From contig NZ_FOZJ01000003.1 of NCBI RefSeq assembly GCF_900114345.1, forward strand, positions 744,001 to 808,000: a DNA stretch of 64,000 bases. The letters run 5' to 3'. The notes below the pieces were generated by a model that saw only the letters and a program-made list of their open reading frames with translations, had not been told where the DNA came from and ran no database searches. Shown here piece by piece: positions 34,330 through 43,373 of this stretch (position 1 is the first letter of the stretch; each line of letters starts with the position of its first letter). Source of the stretch: Microbacterium sp. cf046. GTDB taxonomy: Bacteria > Actinomycetota > Actinomycetes > Actinomycetales > Microbacteriaceae. A program made the position numbers and the translations under genes.

Positions 34330-34397
34330 GCCTACATCATCCCGCCCTTCCTGGCCAGGCGCGTGGTGAATGCGGCCCCGCACGGCACAATGTGACG

Positions 34398-35072
34398 ATG
34401 GAGCCTTCGAGCAGACCGAGAGTTGCCGGGGCATCGCGCACGGTGCTGTTCTCGCTGGGGGCGGTGCTCGTCCTCGCCGCCTTCGGGCTCGGGGCCGTGA
34501 TCTTCACCCGGGACTCGCCGTTCGGCATCGACATCTGGTGGAACGATCTGATGGGCGCGAGCGCCTCGCCGATCCTCACCGGGTACTCACGCGTGATGAA
34601 CGTCCTCGGCGGGACGTGGTTCGGCGTGCTCGCCGTCCCGATCCTGGGGGCGATCGCGCTCATCGTCGCGAAGCGTCCGTGGTCGGCGGCGTTCTTCCTC
34701 ACGGCCGAGGCCGCGTCCGCGGGGATGGTCCAGGTGCTCAAGCACCTGTTCGGCCGAGTCCGTCCGGAGGAGATCATCGTGGTGACCGACTACGGCTCGT
34801 TCCCCTCGGGCCACGTGGCGAATGCAGCCACGATCGCGACGGTGGCCGTGCTCCTGTTCCCCAAGTTGTGGGTGCTGCTCGTCGGCATCGGGTGGGTCTT
34901 CCTGATGGCGTTGAGTCGCACGGCACTGCACGCCCACTGGCTCAGCGACACCCTCGGGGGTGCGCTGATCGGCATCGGCGTCGCGCTGATCGTCGCGGGA
35001 TTCTTCGCCCCGATGCTCGCTCGCGAGAGACCGGCTGCGCAACCGGCGCCCCTCGCTAAGCTGAGCGAATGA
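34398..35072 (+). CDS. PAP2-family membrane phosphatase
   Basis: 224 aa, six hydrophobic segments. All three acid-phosphatase motifs are present: KHLFGRVRPEE, FPSGH, and SRTALHAHWLSD. Members dephosphorylate lipid pyrophosphates or phosphatidate at the outer membrane face; undecaprenyl pyrophosphate is one possibility. An in-frame GTG at 34392 is an alternative start. Its stop overlaps the start of the HerA-like gene (ATGA 35069-35072). Confidence 0.9.
   Translation: MEPSSRPRVAGASRTVLFSLGAVLVLAAFGLGAVIFTRDSPFGIDIWWNDLMGASASPILTGYSRVMNVLGGTWFGVLAVPILGAIALIVAKRPWSAAFFLTAEAASAGMVQVLKHLFGRVRPEEIIVVTDYGSFPSGHVANAATIATVAVLLFPKLWVLLVGIGWVFLMALSRTALHAHWLSDTLGGALIGIGVALIVAGFFAPMLARERPAAQPAPLAKLSE
35057..35062 (+). 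promoter_or_regulatory. Leaderless -10 for the HerA-like ATPase gene
   Basis: TAAGCT inside the 3' end of the PAP2 gene ends six bases before ATG 35069. It offers a separate promoter in addition to translational coupling. Confidence 0.42.
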
Positions 35073-37009
35073 GCGCGCCCGACACGTCCGATCCGTCCGT
35101 CGCCGCAGCCGAAGCCGAGCTCGCGCGCCTGCGAGCCGAGGCGGATGCTGCGGAAGCGCAGCTGAAGGCGGCGCAGGCACGGGCAGCCCTCGCGGCCGCC
35201 GAAGCGGATGCCGCGAAGGCGCGCCTCGGCGCCCCGGCGGGCGCCGTACCCGCCGCCGAGCCAGTGGTCGCCGAATCTGCGCCGGCAGCTGCTGAGCCCG
35301 CGGATGCCGAAACCACCCCCGCCGCCGCGCCGGCCGAAGCGCCGTCGACCCCTCCGACGACCTCGGCGACCGAGACCGTTGCGGGACCGCTCGACGCGGA
35401 GCAGGTGCAGGCCGTCATCTCGGGGTACACGTTCGCGGCCACGACGCTCGACCTCGGTGCGCTGATGAACGGCGACGCGGTGCCCGCGGCGCAGATCCGC
35501 ATCCCCCTCGGCATGATGAACCGCCACGGACTCGTTGCCGGGGCCACCGGCACCGGCAAGACCCGCACGCTGCAGGGACTCGCGGAGCAGCTCGCGGCGA
35601 AGGGCGTGCCGGTGTTCGCCGCCGACATCAAGGGCGACCTGTCCGGAGTGGCCACACCCGGCGAGTCGAGTGAGAAGCTGCTCGCGCGCACTCAGGCGAT
35701 CGGTCAGGACTGGCAGCCCGCGGCATCCGTCACCGAGTACTACGCCCTGGGCGGCATCGGCAAGGGCGTGCCGGTGCGTGCCACGGTGTCGGGTTTCGGT
35801 CCGCTCCTGCTGAGCAAGGTGCTCGGCCTCAACGAGACGCAGGAGTCGAGCCTCGGGCTCGTGTTCCACTACGCCGATGCGAACGGGCTGGCGCTCGTCG
35901 ACCTGTCCGACCTGCGCGCCGTGCTGAGCTACCTCACCAGTGACGAAGGCAAGGTCGAGCTGAAGGATCTCGGCGGCCTCTCGGCGGCGACGGCAGGGGT
36001 GATCCTGCGCGAGCTCATCACCTTCGCCGACGGCGGCGCGGACGTGTTCTTCGGCGAGCCCGAGTTCGAGGTCACCGAGTTCCTCCGCTCGGCGCCCGAC
36101 GGCCGCGGCATCATCAGCCTGCTCGAGGTTCCGGGCGTGGCCGACAAGCCCGCACTTTTCTCCACGTTCCTGATGTACCTGCTCGCGGAGCTGTTCGAGA
36201 TCCTGCCCGAGGTGGGCGACCTCGACAAGCCGAAGCTCGTCTTCTTCTTCGATGAGGCGCACCTGCTCTTCAAGGACGCCTCCAAGGACTTCACGTCCGC
36301 GATCGTGCAGACGGTGCGCCTGATCCGTTCGAAAGGCGTGGGCGTCTTCTTCGTGACGCAGACTCCGAAGGACGTCCCGTCCGACGTGCTCGCCCAGCTC
36401 GGATCGCGCGTGCAGCACGCGCTCCGCGCGTTCACTCCCGACGACGCCAAGGCGCTCCGCGCCACGGTCGGCACATACCCGCGCTCGGGGTACGACCTCG
36501 AGCGAGTGCTGCAGGAGCTCGGCACCGGCGAGGCGATCGTCACGGTCATGAGCGAGAAGGGCGCCCCCACCCCGGTCGCGTGGACGCGGCTGCGCGCACC
36601 GCAGGGACTCATGTCGCCCACGCCGGATGCCGCGATCGACGCGGCGGTGGCGGCATCCCCCCTGATGCCGAAGTACGGCGCCGCGATCGACCGCGAGTCG
36701 GCGCGCGAGATCCTCACGGCCCGGATGAACGCGGCGAACGAAGCGGCCGCCGCCGAGGAGGCCGCGCTGGCGAAGGCGAAGGCGGATGCCGAGTTCGCCA
36801 AGCAACAGGCGGCCATCGACAAGGCGAAAGCTGCGGCCGACAAGAAGGCGCAGGCGGAGTACGACAGGCTGCTGAAGAAGACCTCCAGCACGTCGCGCAC
36901 CTCGTCCCGGACGCAGAAGTCGACGATCGAGCAGGTGCTCGGATCGAAGTCGACGCAGACGATCCTCAACGGCGTCATCCGCGGGCTCTTCGGCAACGGC
37001 AAACGCTGA
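35069..37009 (+). CDS. HerA/DUF853-type AAA ATPase
   Basis: 646 aa. Residues 1-60 are an Ala/Glu-rich coiled coil, then a Pro/Ala linker, a beta-rich start of the motor, Walker A GATGTGKT (near residue 160) and Walker B LVFFFDEAHLLF (near residue 393). The C-terminus has a second Ala/Lys coiled coil and a Ser/Thr-rich tail. DUF853 proteins are HerA-like DNA-translocase-fold ATPases of unknown function. No NurA-type nuclease or other defence partner is adjacent; the PAP2 phosphatase overlaps upstream. Confidence 0.88.
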   Translation: MSAPDTSDPSVAAAEAELARLRAEADAAEAQLKAAQARAALAAAEADAAKARLGAPAGAVPAAEPVVAESAPAAAEPADAETTPAAAPAEAPSTPPTTSATETVAGPLDAEQVQAVISGYTFAATTLDLGALMNGDAVPAAQIRIPLGMMNRHGLVAGATGTGKTRTLQGLAEQLAAKGVPVFAADIKGDLSGVATPGESSEKLLARTQAIGQDWQPAASVTEYYALGGIGKGVPVRATVSGFGPLLLSKVLGLNETQESSLGLVFHYADANGLALVDLSDLRAVLSYLTSDEGKVELKDLGGLSAATAGVILRELITFADGGADVFFGEPEFEVTEFLRSAPDGRGIISLLEVPGVADKPALFSTFLMYLLAELFEILPEVGDLDKPKLVFFFDEAHLLFKDASKDFTSAIVQTVRLIRSKGVGVFFVTQTPKDVPSDVLAQLGSRVQHALRAFTPDDAKALRATVGTYPRSGYDLERVLQELGTGEAIVTVMSEKGAPTPVAWTRLRAPQGLMSPTPDAAIDAAVAASPLMPKYGAAIDRESAREILTARMNAANEAAAAEEAALAKAKADAEFAKQQAAIDKAKAAADKKAQAEYDRLLKKTSSTSRTSSRTQKSTIEQVLGSKSTQTILNGVIRGLFGNGKR

Positions 37010-37028
37010 CGATCGCGCAAAGTGAGTT

Positions 37029-37070
37029 TACCTATTGAGATAGGTATCCCTTCGCGCTGAGGCGTAGCAT
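37029..37070 (+). promoter_or_regulatory. Palindromic operator and leaderless -10 of the molybdo-oxidoreductase gene
   Basis: TACCTAT-TGAG-ATAGGTA (37029-37046) is a perfect inverted repeat with 7-base arms. TAGCAT (37065-37070) ends six bases before ATG 37077. The repeat lies around the -35 region, suiting a regulator that responds to the substrate or to molybdenum supply. No regulator gene is adjacent. Confidence 0.6.
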
Positions 37071-37076
37071 AGGGTC

Positions 37077-39533
37077 ATGGCGACGAAGCCCCCGAGAGCA
37101 GACATCGACGAGGCGAAAGTCCACGTCAGCGGCCGCAAGAAGGTCGCAGTCGGCGTGCCCGCCGTGCTGCACGCGCTGAAGATCTCGAACGAGCAGATGG
37201 GCGTCAAGCGCAGCGTCGAGACCCTCCTGCGCGTCAACCAGAAGGACGGCTTCGACTGCCCCGGCTGTGCCTGGCCGGAGGAGGACAAGCGCCACATCGC
37301 CGAGTTCTGCGAGAACGGCGCCAAGGCGGTCGCCGAGGAGGCGACCATCCGCCGCGTGACTCCCGAGTTCTTCGCGGAGCATTCGATCGACGAGCTGCGT
37401 GCGCACGATGACTGGTGGCTCGGCCAGCAGGGCCGGCTGACGCAGCCGATGATCCTCGACGAGGGCGCGACGCACTACCGGCCGATCGCGTGGGACGACG
37501 CGCTGCTCGAGATCGCCACAGCGCTGAAGGGTCTCGACGATCCCGATGAGGCGATCTTCTACACGTCGGGCCGCACCTCGAACGAGGCCGCGTTCCTGTA
37601 CCAGCTGCTCGTGCGCGGGTTCGGGACCAACAACCTGCCGGACTGCTCCAACATGTGCCACGAGTCCTCGGGCACCGCCCTGACCGAGACGATCGGCATC
37701 GGCAAGGGCACGGTCTCGATCACCGACATCCACGAGGCCGACCTGCTCATCATCGCCGGCCAGAACCCCGGCACGAACCACCCGCGGATGCTCTCGGCCC
37801 TCGAGAAAGCGAAGAACTCCGGCTCGACCATCATCGCCGTGAACCCGCTTCCGGAAGCCGGGCTCGTTCGGTTCGAGAACCCGCAGAACGTGAAGGGCGT
37901 CATTCTCGGGGGCACGAAGCTCGCCGACCAGTTCGTGCAGATCCGCCTGGGCGGTGACCAGGCGCTCTTCCAGGCGATCGCCAAGCATCTGCTCGAGTAC
38001 GAGGACGAGCACGGCGGCGTGCTCGACCATGAGTTCATCGATGCGCACACGAGCGGGTTCCAGGCCTACCGTGACGAGATCGCACAGGTGCCGTGGCGCG
38101 AGCTCGTCGCGGCGACCGGGCTGCCCCAGAAGACGCTCCGACGCGTGGGCGAGGCCGTCCGCGTGTCGAAGGCGACGATCGTGTGCTGGGCGATGGGCCT
38201 CACCCAGCACAAGCACTCGGTCGCGACACTGCGCGATATCGTGAACGTGCTCCTGCTGCAGGGGAACATCGGGCGTCCCGGCGCCGGGGTGTGTCCGGTT
38301 CGGGGTCACTCCAATGTGCAGGGCGATCGCACCATGGGGATCTACGAGAAGCCGTCTCAGGCGTTCCTGGATGCCCTCGACCGCGAGTTCGACTTCCGGC
38401 CGCCGCGCGAGCACGGTTACGACACGGTTGCAGCCATCCGCGCGATGCGCGACGGCGATGCGCGGGTGTTCATGGGCATGGGAGGCAACTTCGTCAGCGC
38501 CACGCCCGACACGCTCGTGACCGAGGCCGCGCTGCGGAACACGGATCTCACAGTGCAGGTGTCCACGAAGCTCAACCGGTCGCACGTGGTCACCGGCCGG
38601 CGTGCGATCATCCTTCCCACACTGGGACGCACCGACCGCGACCGTCGCGGCACCGGCGAGCAGCGCGTCACCGTCGAGGACTCGATGGGCGCCGTCCACG
38701 CGTCGCGCGGCCGCCTGGTTCCTCCGTCCGAGGATCTCCTCAGCGAGGTGGCCATCGTGGCGCGGCTGTGCACGCTGCTGTTCGGCACCGACACCGTCAG
38801 CCATTTCGGTCCGGAGATCGACGCGACGACGGCGGTCGATGTCGACCGCGGGCAGCCCGAGCACGAGGGGATCCAGTCGGATGCCCCGTCCGTGGAGCAT
38901 CCGGAGCCGGGCCGGCTCCTGCTCGAGCACGGCGGGACGCGGCATCCGTCCACGGTTCCGCATGCCGACTGGGCGGCGCTCGAGCACGACTACGCGCTCA
39001 TCCGCCGGCACATCGCGGCCGTCATCCCGGGCTTCGACGACTTCGAGGCATCCATCGACAAGGGTCGGACGCTGTTCCTCCCGAACGGCCCCCGCGACGA
39101 GCGGCGCTTCGCCACCGCGGACGGCAAGGCCCGGTTCACGGTGAACGCCCTCGAGTACCCGTTCATCCCGCACGGACGGCTGCTGCTGCAGACCCTGCGC
39201 TCGCACGATCAGTACAACACCACGATCTACGGCAAGGACGACCGCTACCGCGGCATCCACGGCGGCCGGCGGGTGGTCATGGTGAACCCGAAGGACATCC
39301 AGGCTCTCGGCTTCGCCGACGGGGACGTCGTCGACCTCGTCTCGGAGTGGCGGGACGGCGTGCAGCGCCGGGCCGAGGAATTCCGCATCGTCGCCTATTC
39401 GACTCCGCGCGGCAACGCGGCGGCGTACTACCCCGAGACGAACGTGCTGGTGCCGTTGGACTCGGTCGCCGACCACAGCGGAACGCCGACGTCGAAGTCG
39501 GTGATCATCCGGCTGGAGCGGCGCACCGCCTGA
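37077..39533 (+). CDS. FdhF/YdeP-family molybdopterin oxidoreductase (formate-dehydrogenase-alpha-like)
   Basis: 818 aa. It has the molybdopterin domains of the formate dehydrogenase alpha/YdeP group. The N-terminal CxxCxxxC [4Fe-4S] motif of true FdhA is missing; only a CPGC pair at residues 61-64 is seen. The expected Mo ligand is Cys194 in NLPDCSNMCHESSG, where FdhF has selenocysteine. The MGD-binding C-terminal domain is present (NTTIYGKDDRYRGIHGG). No electron-transfer subunits are adjacent. FdhD, MobA and MoeA genes downstream supply cofactor and sulphuration. Formate oxidation is possible but unproven. Confidence 0.87.
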   Translation: MATKPPRADIDEAKVHVSGRKKVAVGVPAVLHALKISNEQMGVKRSVETLLRVNQKDGFDCPGCAWPEEDKRHIAEFCENGAKAVAEEATIRRVTPEFFAEHSIDELRAHDDWWLGQQGRLTQPMILDEGATHYRPIAWDDALLEIATALKGLDDPDEAIFYTSGRTSNEAAFLYQLLVRGFGTNNLPDCSNMCHESSGTALTETIGIGKGTVSITDIHEADLLIIAGQNPGTNHPRMLSALEKAKNSGSTIIAVNPLPEAGLVRFENPQNVKGVILGGTKLADQFVQIRLGGDQALFQAIAKHLLEYEDEHGGVLDHEFIDAHTSGFQAYRDEIAQVPWRELVAATGLPQKTLRRVGEAVRVSKATIVCWAMGLTQHKHSVATLRDIVNVLLLQGNIGRPGAGVCPVRGHSNVQGDRTMGIYEKPSQAFLDALDREFDFRPPREHGYDTVAAIRAMRDGDARVFMGMGGNFVSATPDTLVTEAALRNTDLTVQVSTKLNRSHVVTGRRAIILPTLGRTDRDRRGTGEQRVTVEDSMGAVHASRGRLVPPSEDLLSEVAIVARLCTLLFGTDTVSHFGPEIDATTAVDVDRGQPEHEGIQSDAPSVEHPEPGRLLLEHGGTRHPSTVPHADWAALEHDYALIRRHIAAVIPGFDDFEASIDKGRTLFLPNGPRDERRFATADGKARFTVNALEYPFIPHGRLLLQTLRSHDQYNTTIYGKDDRYRGIHGGRRVVMVNPKDIQALGFADGDVVDLVSEWRDGVQRRAEEFRIVAYSTPRGNAAAYYPETNVLVPLDSVADHSGTPTSKSVIIRLERRTA

Positions 39534-39800
39534 TCAGTCCTCCGCCTGCCAGCCCGCCGCCAGGGAGGTGATCTCGGCGACCGTCGCGCGCACCTGCTCG
39601 GGTGTTCCGCCTGCGCGTCCCGCCGCGAGTCCGGCGACGAACGCACTCAGGGGTGCGGCGGGTCGCGCGACGCCCACGGCGACGTCGCGAGCGAGATCGA
39701 GGATCAGCGGAATCGGGATGTCGTCCGCGCCGAGGCCGAAAAGCTCCTGGAGCGCCTCCGCCCACGCGTCCAGGGCCTCAGGGGGCAGGCGTTCGCTCAT
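39534..39800 (-). CDS. DUF6457 small protein
   Basis: 88 aa, acidic, helical; the Leu-rich centre IPLILDLARDVAVGVARPAA fits the actinobacterial DUF6457 family, which commonly accompanies mobA. Its start overlaps the mobA stop (ATGA 39797-39800), so it is translated with mobA. Its stop TCA abuts the convergent oxidoreductase stop in TGATCA. A role in molybdenum cofactor work is inferred from context only. Confidence 0.78.
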   Translation of the reverse strand: MSERLPPEALDAWAEALQELFGLGADDIPIPLILDLARDVAVGVARPAAPLSAFVAGLAAGRAGGTPEQVRATVAEITSLAAGWQAED

Positions 39801-40378
39801 GGGTTCCTCCTTCGTGCCTCGGTCAGATCGTCCCACGTGTCGATGTCGAAAGCGATGTCATCGGATGCCGCCACAACGGTGATCGCAAGGCCGCCGAGCA
39901 GGCTGCGCATCGATGCATCCCGGCCGGCGTCGGGCAGTGCGTCAGCCGCGAGCCTCAGCCGTTCGGTCTCGTAGAGGCCGGTGAGCCACTGGGGTCGTCC
40001 CGACGCGTCGGCGAGACAGGTGCCGTCCCGCTCGATCGGCGACGCCTGAAGCACCCGTACGGCGTCGCCGACGCGCGGCAGATCGCACGCCAGCACGAGG
40101 CTGTACCGGGTCGCGATGAGGGGCAGCGCGGCGATGATCGCCGCGACCGGGCCGCCGAAGGGCGGGTCTTCGCGGACCCAGGCGATCGAACCCGCGGGTG
40201 CGCTCACGGCGATCGCCGGGTCGCCGACTCCCACGATCGGATCCGCTCCCGCAGATCGCGCGGCCAGTATCGCGGCATCCAACAGCGTCGCTCCGCCGAC
40301 CTCGAGGAGCGGCTTGTGGACTCCCCCCATCCGCGAGCCGCGGCCGCCGGCGAGGAGGATGGCCGCGAGATCGTTCAC
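39797..40378 (-). CDS. mobA: Molybdenum cofactor guanylyltransferase
   Basis: 193 aa. The NTP-binding motif LAAILLAGGRGSRMGGVHKP and the LACDLPRVGD motif are diagnostic. It attaches GMP to molybdopterin to give MGD, which FdhF-like enzymes need. GTG start at 40378, seven bases after the moeA stop; it forms an operon moeA-mobA-DUF6457. Confidence 0.93.
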   Translation of the reverse strand: MNDLAAILLAGGRGSRMGGVHKPLLEVGGATLLDAAILAARSAGADPIVGVGDPAIAVSAPAGSIAWVREDPPFGGPVAAIIAALPLIATRYSLVLACDLPRVGDAVRVLQASPIERDGTCLADASGRPQWLTGLYETERLRLAADALPDAGRDASMRSLLGGLAITVVAASDDIAFDIDTWDDLTEARRRNP

Positions 40379-40385
40379 GGTGCGC

Positions 40386-41633
40386 TCATGTCACGAGCAT
40401 GACGTCGACCAGGTCGCCGGCGGAGACCGTGACGACGTCCGGCGGAATGACGGCGTAGCCCTCGGCGCGGGCCAGGCCGCCGGCACGGTGCGAACCCGCG
40501 GCGGCCGCCGGCGCGGCGCCGCCTTCGCCGAGGGTGATCGGAACGAACTGCCGCCGATCGTGCGGAGAGCGCCAGCCGGTCGCGGCAGGAACGCGCAGCA
40601 TCCGTCGCTGCAGATGCGAACGACCCTGCATCGCGAGGAGTGCGGGTCGGACGAACACCTCGAACGAGACGGCCGCGCTCACCGGATTGCCGGGGAGTCC
40701 GAACACGAGCGGATCCGCGGCGGAGAAGCCCTGAGGTTTGCCGGGCTGCATGGCGACCTGGGTGAAGGTCATCTCGGCGACCGCGGTCTTCACGACCTCG
40801 TACGCCCCTGCGCTCACCCCGCCGGAGGTGATCACTGCGTCCACGCCGAGTGCTCGTGCGCGCGCGAGGAGCCCGCGCAGGTCGTCGTCGACGTCGTGCA
40901 CGGTCGTCAGCATCAGCACCTCGGCACCCGCATCACGGGCGAGCGCGGCGAGCAGGAGGGCGTTGGACTCGGGGATCTCGCCCCTGGCGAGCTCGGTGCC
41001 GGGGCTCACGAGTTCGCTGCCCGTCGAGATGACGGCCAGGCGCGGACGCCGCGCGACGGTGACCGTCGCGACGTTCGCGGCCGCGACGGCAGCGAGCTGC
41101 AGCGGCCCGAGCAGGACGCCTGCGGCGAGGAGTTCCGATCTCGCGATGACGTCCTCTCCCCGCCGGCGGATGTGCGCGCCGACTCCTCGAGGCGCCTCGA
41201 GCACGCGCACGGAGCCGAGCGAGTCTGCCAGTCCGCCTTCGGTCGCCTCGAACGGGACGACGGTGTCGGCGGCCGTCGGAAGCGGAGCGCCGGTCATGAT
41301 GCGCACCGCCTCTCCGGGGCCGAATGCGGGGTCGAGGGCGCTGCCGGCGGGCAGGTCGGCGACGACGCGAAGCAGGGCGGGGGATGCCGCGCTCGCACCG
41401 GCGACGTCGGCGTGGCGCACCGCGAATCCGTCCATCGCGGAGTTGTCGAACACCGGCAGGTCCGTCGCCGCGAGGACCGCGGTTCGGAGCGTGCTTCCGA
41501 GGGCGTCCTCGAGTGGGACGGTGATCAACTCGAGCGGTCGCACGGCAGCGAGGATGACGGCCAGGTGCTCCTCGACCGTGATCATGGCGTTTCCGGCGAC
41601 GGCGACGGCGCCGACGCGGGGGTGCAGGGCCAT
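40386..41633 (-). CDS. moeA: Molybdopterin molybdenumtransferase
   Basis: 415 aa from ATG 41633. MoeA signatures: DLPVFDNSAMDGFAVRHAD, ISTGSELVSPGTEL, VDAVITSGGVSAGAYEV and GLPGNPVSAAVSFEVFVRPA. It inserts molybdate into adenylated molybdopterin. The start at 41633 is supported by TACCCT exactly six bases upstream (leaderless); the family-like MITVEEHL start at 41585 with GGAAA upstream is the alternative (399 aa). First gene of the moeA-mobA-DUF6457 operon, divergent from fdhD. Confidence 0.93.
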   Translation of the reverse strand: MALHPRVGAVAVAGNAMITVEEHLAVILAAVRPLELITVPLEDALGSTLRTAVLAATDLPVFDNSAMDGFAVRHADVAGASAASPALLRVVADLPAGSALDPAFGPGEAVRIMTGAPLPTAADTVVPFEATEGGLADSLGSVRVLEAPRGVGAHIRRRGEDVIARSELLAAGVLLGPLQLAAVAAANVATVTVARRPRLAVISTGSELVSPGTELARGEIPESNALLLAALARDAGAEVLMLTTVHDVDDDLRGLLARARALGVDAVITSGGVSAGAYEVVKTAVAEMTFTQVAMQPGKPQGFSAADPLVFGLPGNPVSAAVSFEVFVRPALLAMQGRSHLQRRMLRVPAATGWRSPHDRRQFVPITLGEGGAAPAAAAGSHRAGGLARAEGYAVIPPDVVTVSAGDLVDVMLVT

Positions 41634-41639
41634 GTGGCT

Positions 41640-41735
41640 AGGGTATCCGTCGCAGCCGGGCTCCATCAGGGCGCGAGGTCGGGTCAGGGTCGATGTCGTA
41701 CCTCGGGCGCTCGCCCAACGCGGCGCGCGTAGGCT
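41640..41735. promoter_or_regulatory. Divergent leaderless promoters of moeA and fdhD
   Basis: TACCCT on the minus strand (41640-41645) is six bases before the moeA ATG 41633. TAGGCT on the plus strand (41730-41735) is six bases before the fdhD ATG 41742. The ~110-base spacer shows no strong dyad. Confidence 0.55.
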
Positions 41736-41741
41736 GGCGCC

Positions 41742-42662
41742 ATGGGTCGGATAACCGTCCGGCGCGCTGTGACCAAGCTCACGGTGGGCGCCGATGCAGT
41801 GCGTCGCTCTGACACGCTCGCGGTCGAGGAGCCGCTCGAGATCCGCGTCGGAGGACTGTCTCTGGCGGTGACGATGCGAACGCCGGGGCACGATGTCGAG
41901 CTCGCCGCAGGATTCCTCGTCTCGGAGGGCGTGATCTCGCGGGGCGAGCAGTTCCGATCGGCGATCCACTGCGGCGGGCCGGGTACCGGTGGCCCGATCG
42001 CGGGCATCTCGGTCGGAGCGCCCGCCGACGGCAACACCTACAACGTTCTGGACGTCACCCTGGCGCCAGGCGTGCGCCCGCCGGACCCCGAACTGGCACG
42101 CGCGTTCTACACCACCAGCTCGTGCGGGCTGTGCGGCAAGGCGTCCATCGACGCCGTCGAGACCGTGTCCGCCTACGACGTCGCGGGCGACGCGATCACC
42201 GTGGACGCCGCGATGCTCACGGGCTTCCCCGACGCGCTGCGCGCGCAGCAGGCGGTCTTCGACAAGACAGGCGGACTGCATGCCGCGGCGCTGTTCGACG
42301 CGGTGACCGGGGACCTGCTCGTGCTCCGCGAGGATGTCGGCCGGCATAACGCGGTGGACAAGGTGATCGGGTGGGCCGTGCTCGGCGACCGGCTTCCGCT
42401 GCGCGGCGTCGTGCTGCAGGTGTCGGGCCGCGCGAGCTTCGAGCTCGTGCAGAAGGCCGTGATGGCCGGCATCCCGATTCTGGCCGCCGTCTCGGCGCCG
42501 TCATCGCTCGCGGTCGAGCTGGCCGCCTCGTCGGGACTCACCCTCATCGGCTTCCTCCGCGGGCAGTCCATGAACATCTACACGCGCGATGACCGAGTGC
42601 TCGACGACACGACGCAGGCGCTCGAGGCCGCCGGATCGCACAGCGGATCCGCACGGCCGTAG
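41742..42662 (+). CDS. fdhD: Formate dehydrogenase sulfurtransferase/accessory protein
   Basis: 306 aa. The sulphur-transfer motif SSCGLCGK (Cys128 and Cys131) is intact, with [13 protein letters not shown] and the C-terminal [12 protein letters not shown] segment. FdhD passes sulphur from a cysteine desulphurase to the Mo-MGD cofactor of FdhF-type enzymes. Its presence argues that the oxidoreductase at 37077 carries a sulphurated cofactor. The stop TAG forms part of the next gene's -10. Confidence 0.95.
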   Translation: MGRITVRRAVTKLTVGADAVRRSDTLAVEEPLEIRVGGLSLAVTMRTPGHDVELAAGFLVSEGVISRGEQFRSAIHCGGPGTGGPIAGISVGAPADGNTYNVLDVTLAPGVRPPDPELARAFYTTSSCGLCGKASIDAVETVSAYDVAGDAITVDAAMLTGFPDALRAQQAVFDKTGGLHAAALFDAVTGDLLVLREDVGRHNAVDKVIGWAVLGDRLPLRGVVLQVSGRASFELVQKAVMAGIPILAAVSAPSSLAVELAASSGLTLIGFLRGQSMNIYTRDDRVLDDTTQALEAAGSHSGSARP

Positions 42663-42665
42663 GCT
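42660..42665 (+). promoter_or_regulatory. Leaderless -10 for the GNAT gene at 42672
   Basis: TAGGCT includes the fdhD stop codon and ends six bases before ATG 42672. Confidence 0.5.
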
Positions 42666-42671
42666 CGACGG

Positions 42672-43373
42672 ATGCCGCACATCCGTCCCTTCCGACCGGG
42701 CGATGAGACCGCGCTGGCGGAGATCTGCCTGAAGACCGCGGATGCGGGCGCCGATGCCACGGGCGTCTTCGACGACGACGCGATCTGGGCCGAGGTCTTC
42801 GTGCTGCCCTACGTCCACCGGCATCCCGATCTGGCGTTCGTCGTCGAGACCGACGACGGGCGCGTGGCCGGGTACATCGTGGGCACTCCCGACACGAACT
42901 CGTTCGAGGACTGGTTCCACGATCGGTGGTGGCCGCAGCGCGGCGCGAAATGGGCCGAGCCCGAGGCCGAGGACTCGCGTCAGGACGGCACGCTGATCTA
43001 CGCATACTCCCGCCGCGGCGGTGCTGAGCCGTACGGAGACGAGTACCCCGCGCACCTGCACATCGACCTGCTGCCGGAGCTGCAGGGTCAGGGGTGGGGG
43101 CGGCGGCTCATCGAGACGCTCGTGGATACGCTGAGCGCCCGCGGCGTGACCGGGCTGCACCTGGTGGCATCCTCCGACAATGCGGGCGCACTCGCGTTCT
43201 ACCCGCGCGTCGGCTTCACCGCGATCCCATCGCACCCGGGCGTGCAGGCGTTCGGGATGCGACTTCCGCGCGAACGGCCCGATGGCTCCCAGCCGGGCGT
43301 AGCGTCGGAGAATGGACGATCTGACCGCGCCGACCGGGCGGGAGGAGGCCCTTCGGGCCCTCCCGCGGGATGA
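42672..43373 (+). CDS. GNAT-family N-acetyltransferase
   Basis: 233 aa. The acetyl-CoA loop is LQGQGWGRRLIETLVDTL, preceded by HLHIDLLPE and followed by NAGALAFYPRVGF. The N-terminal insertion with DWFHDRWWPQ resembles the acetyltransferase part of eukaryotic O-GlcNAcase-like proteins. Substrate unknown. The last ~35 residues are a Gly/Ser/Arg-rich tail that overlaps the next gene by 62 bases in another frame. Confidence 0.85.
   Translation: MPHIRPFRPGDETALAEICLKTADAGADATGVFDDDAIWAEVFVLPYVHRHPDLAFVVETDDGRVAGYIVGTPDTNSFEDWFHDRWWPQRGAKWAEPEAEDSRQDGTLIYAYSRRGGAEPYGDEYPAHLHIDLLPELQGQGWGRRLIETLVDTLSARGVTGLHLVASSDNAGALAFYPRVGFTAIPSHPGVQAFGMRLPRERPDGSQPGVASENGRSDRADRAGGGPSGPPAG
43300..43305 (+). 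promoter_or_regulatory. Leaderless -10 for the gene at 43312
   Basis: TAGCGT inside the end of the GNAT gene ends six bases before ATG 43312. Confidence 0.48.

Noticed and set aside
37032..39476. 814-codon minus-strand open frame opposite the molybdo-oxidoreductase gene
   Set aside because: It mirrors the real gene almost exactly; its composition is His/Arg/Gly-rich and it contains no recognisable domain.
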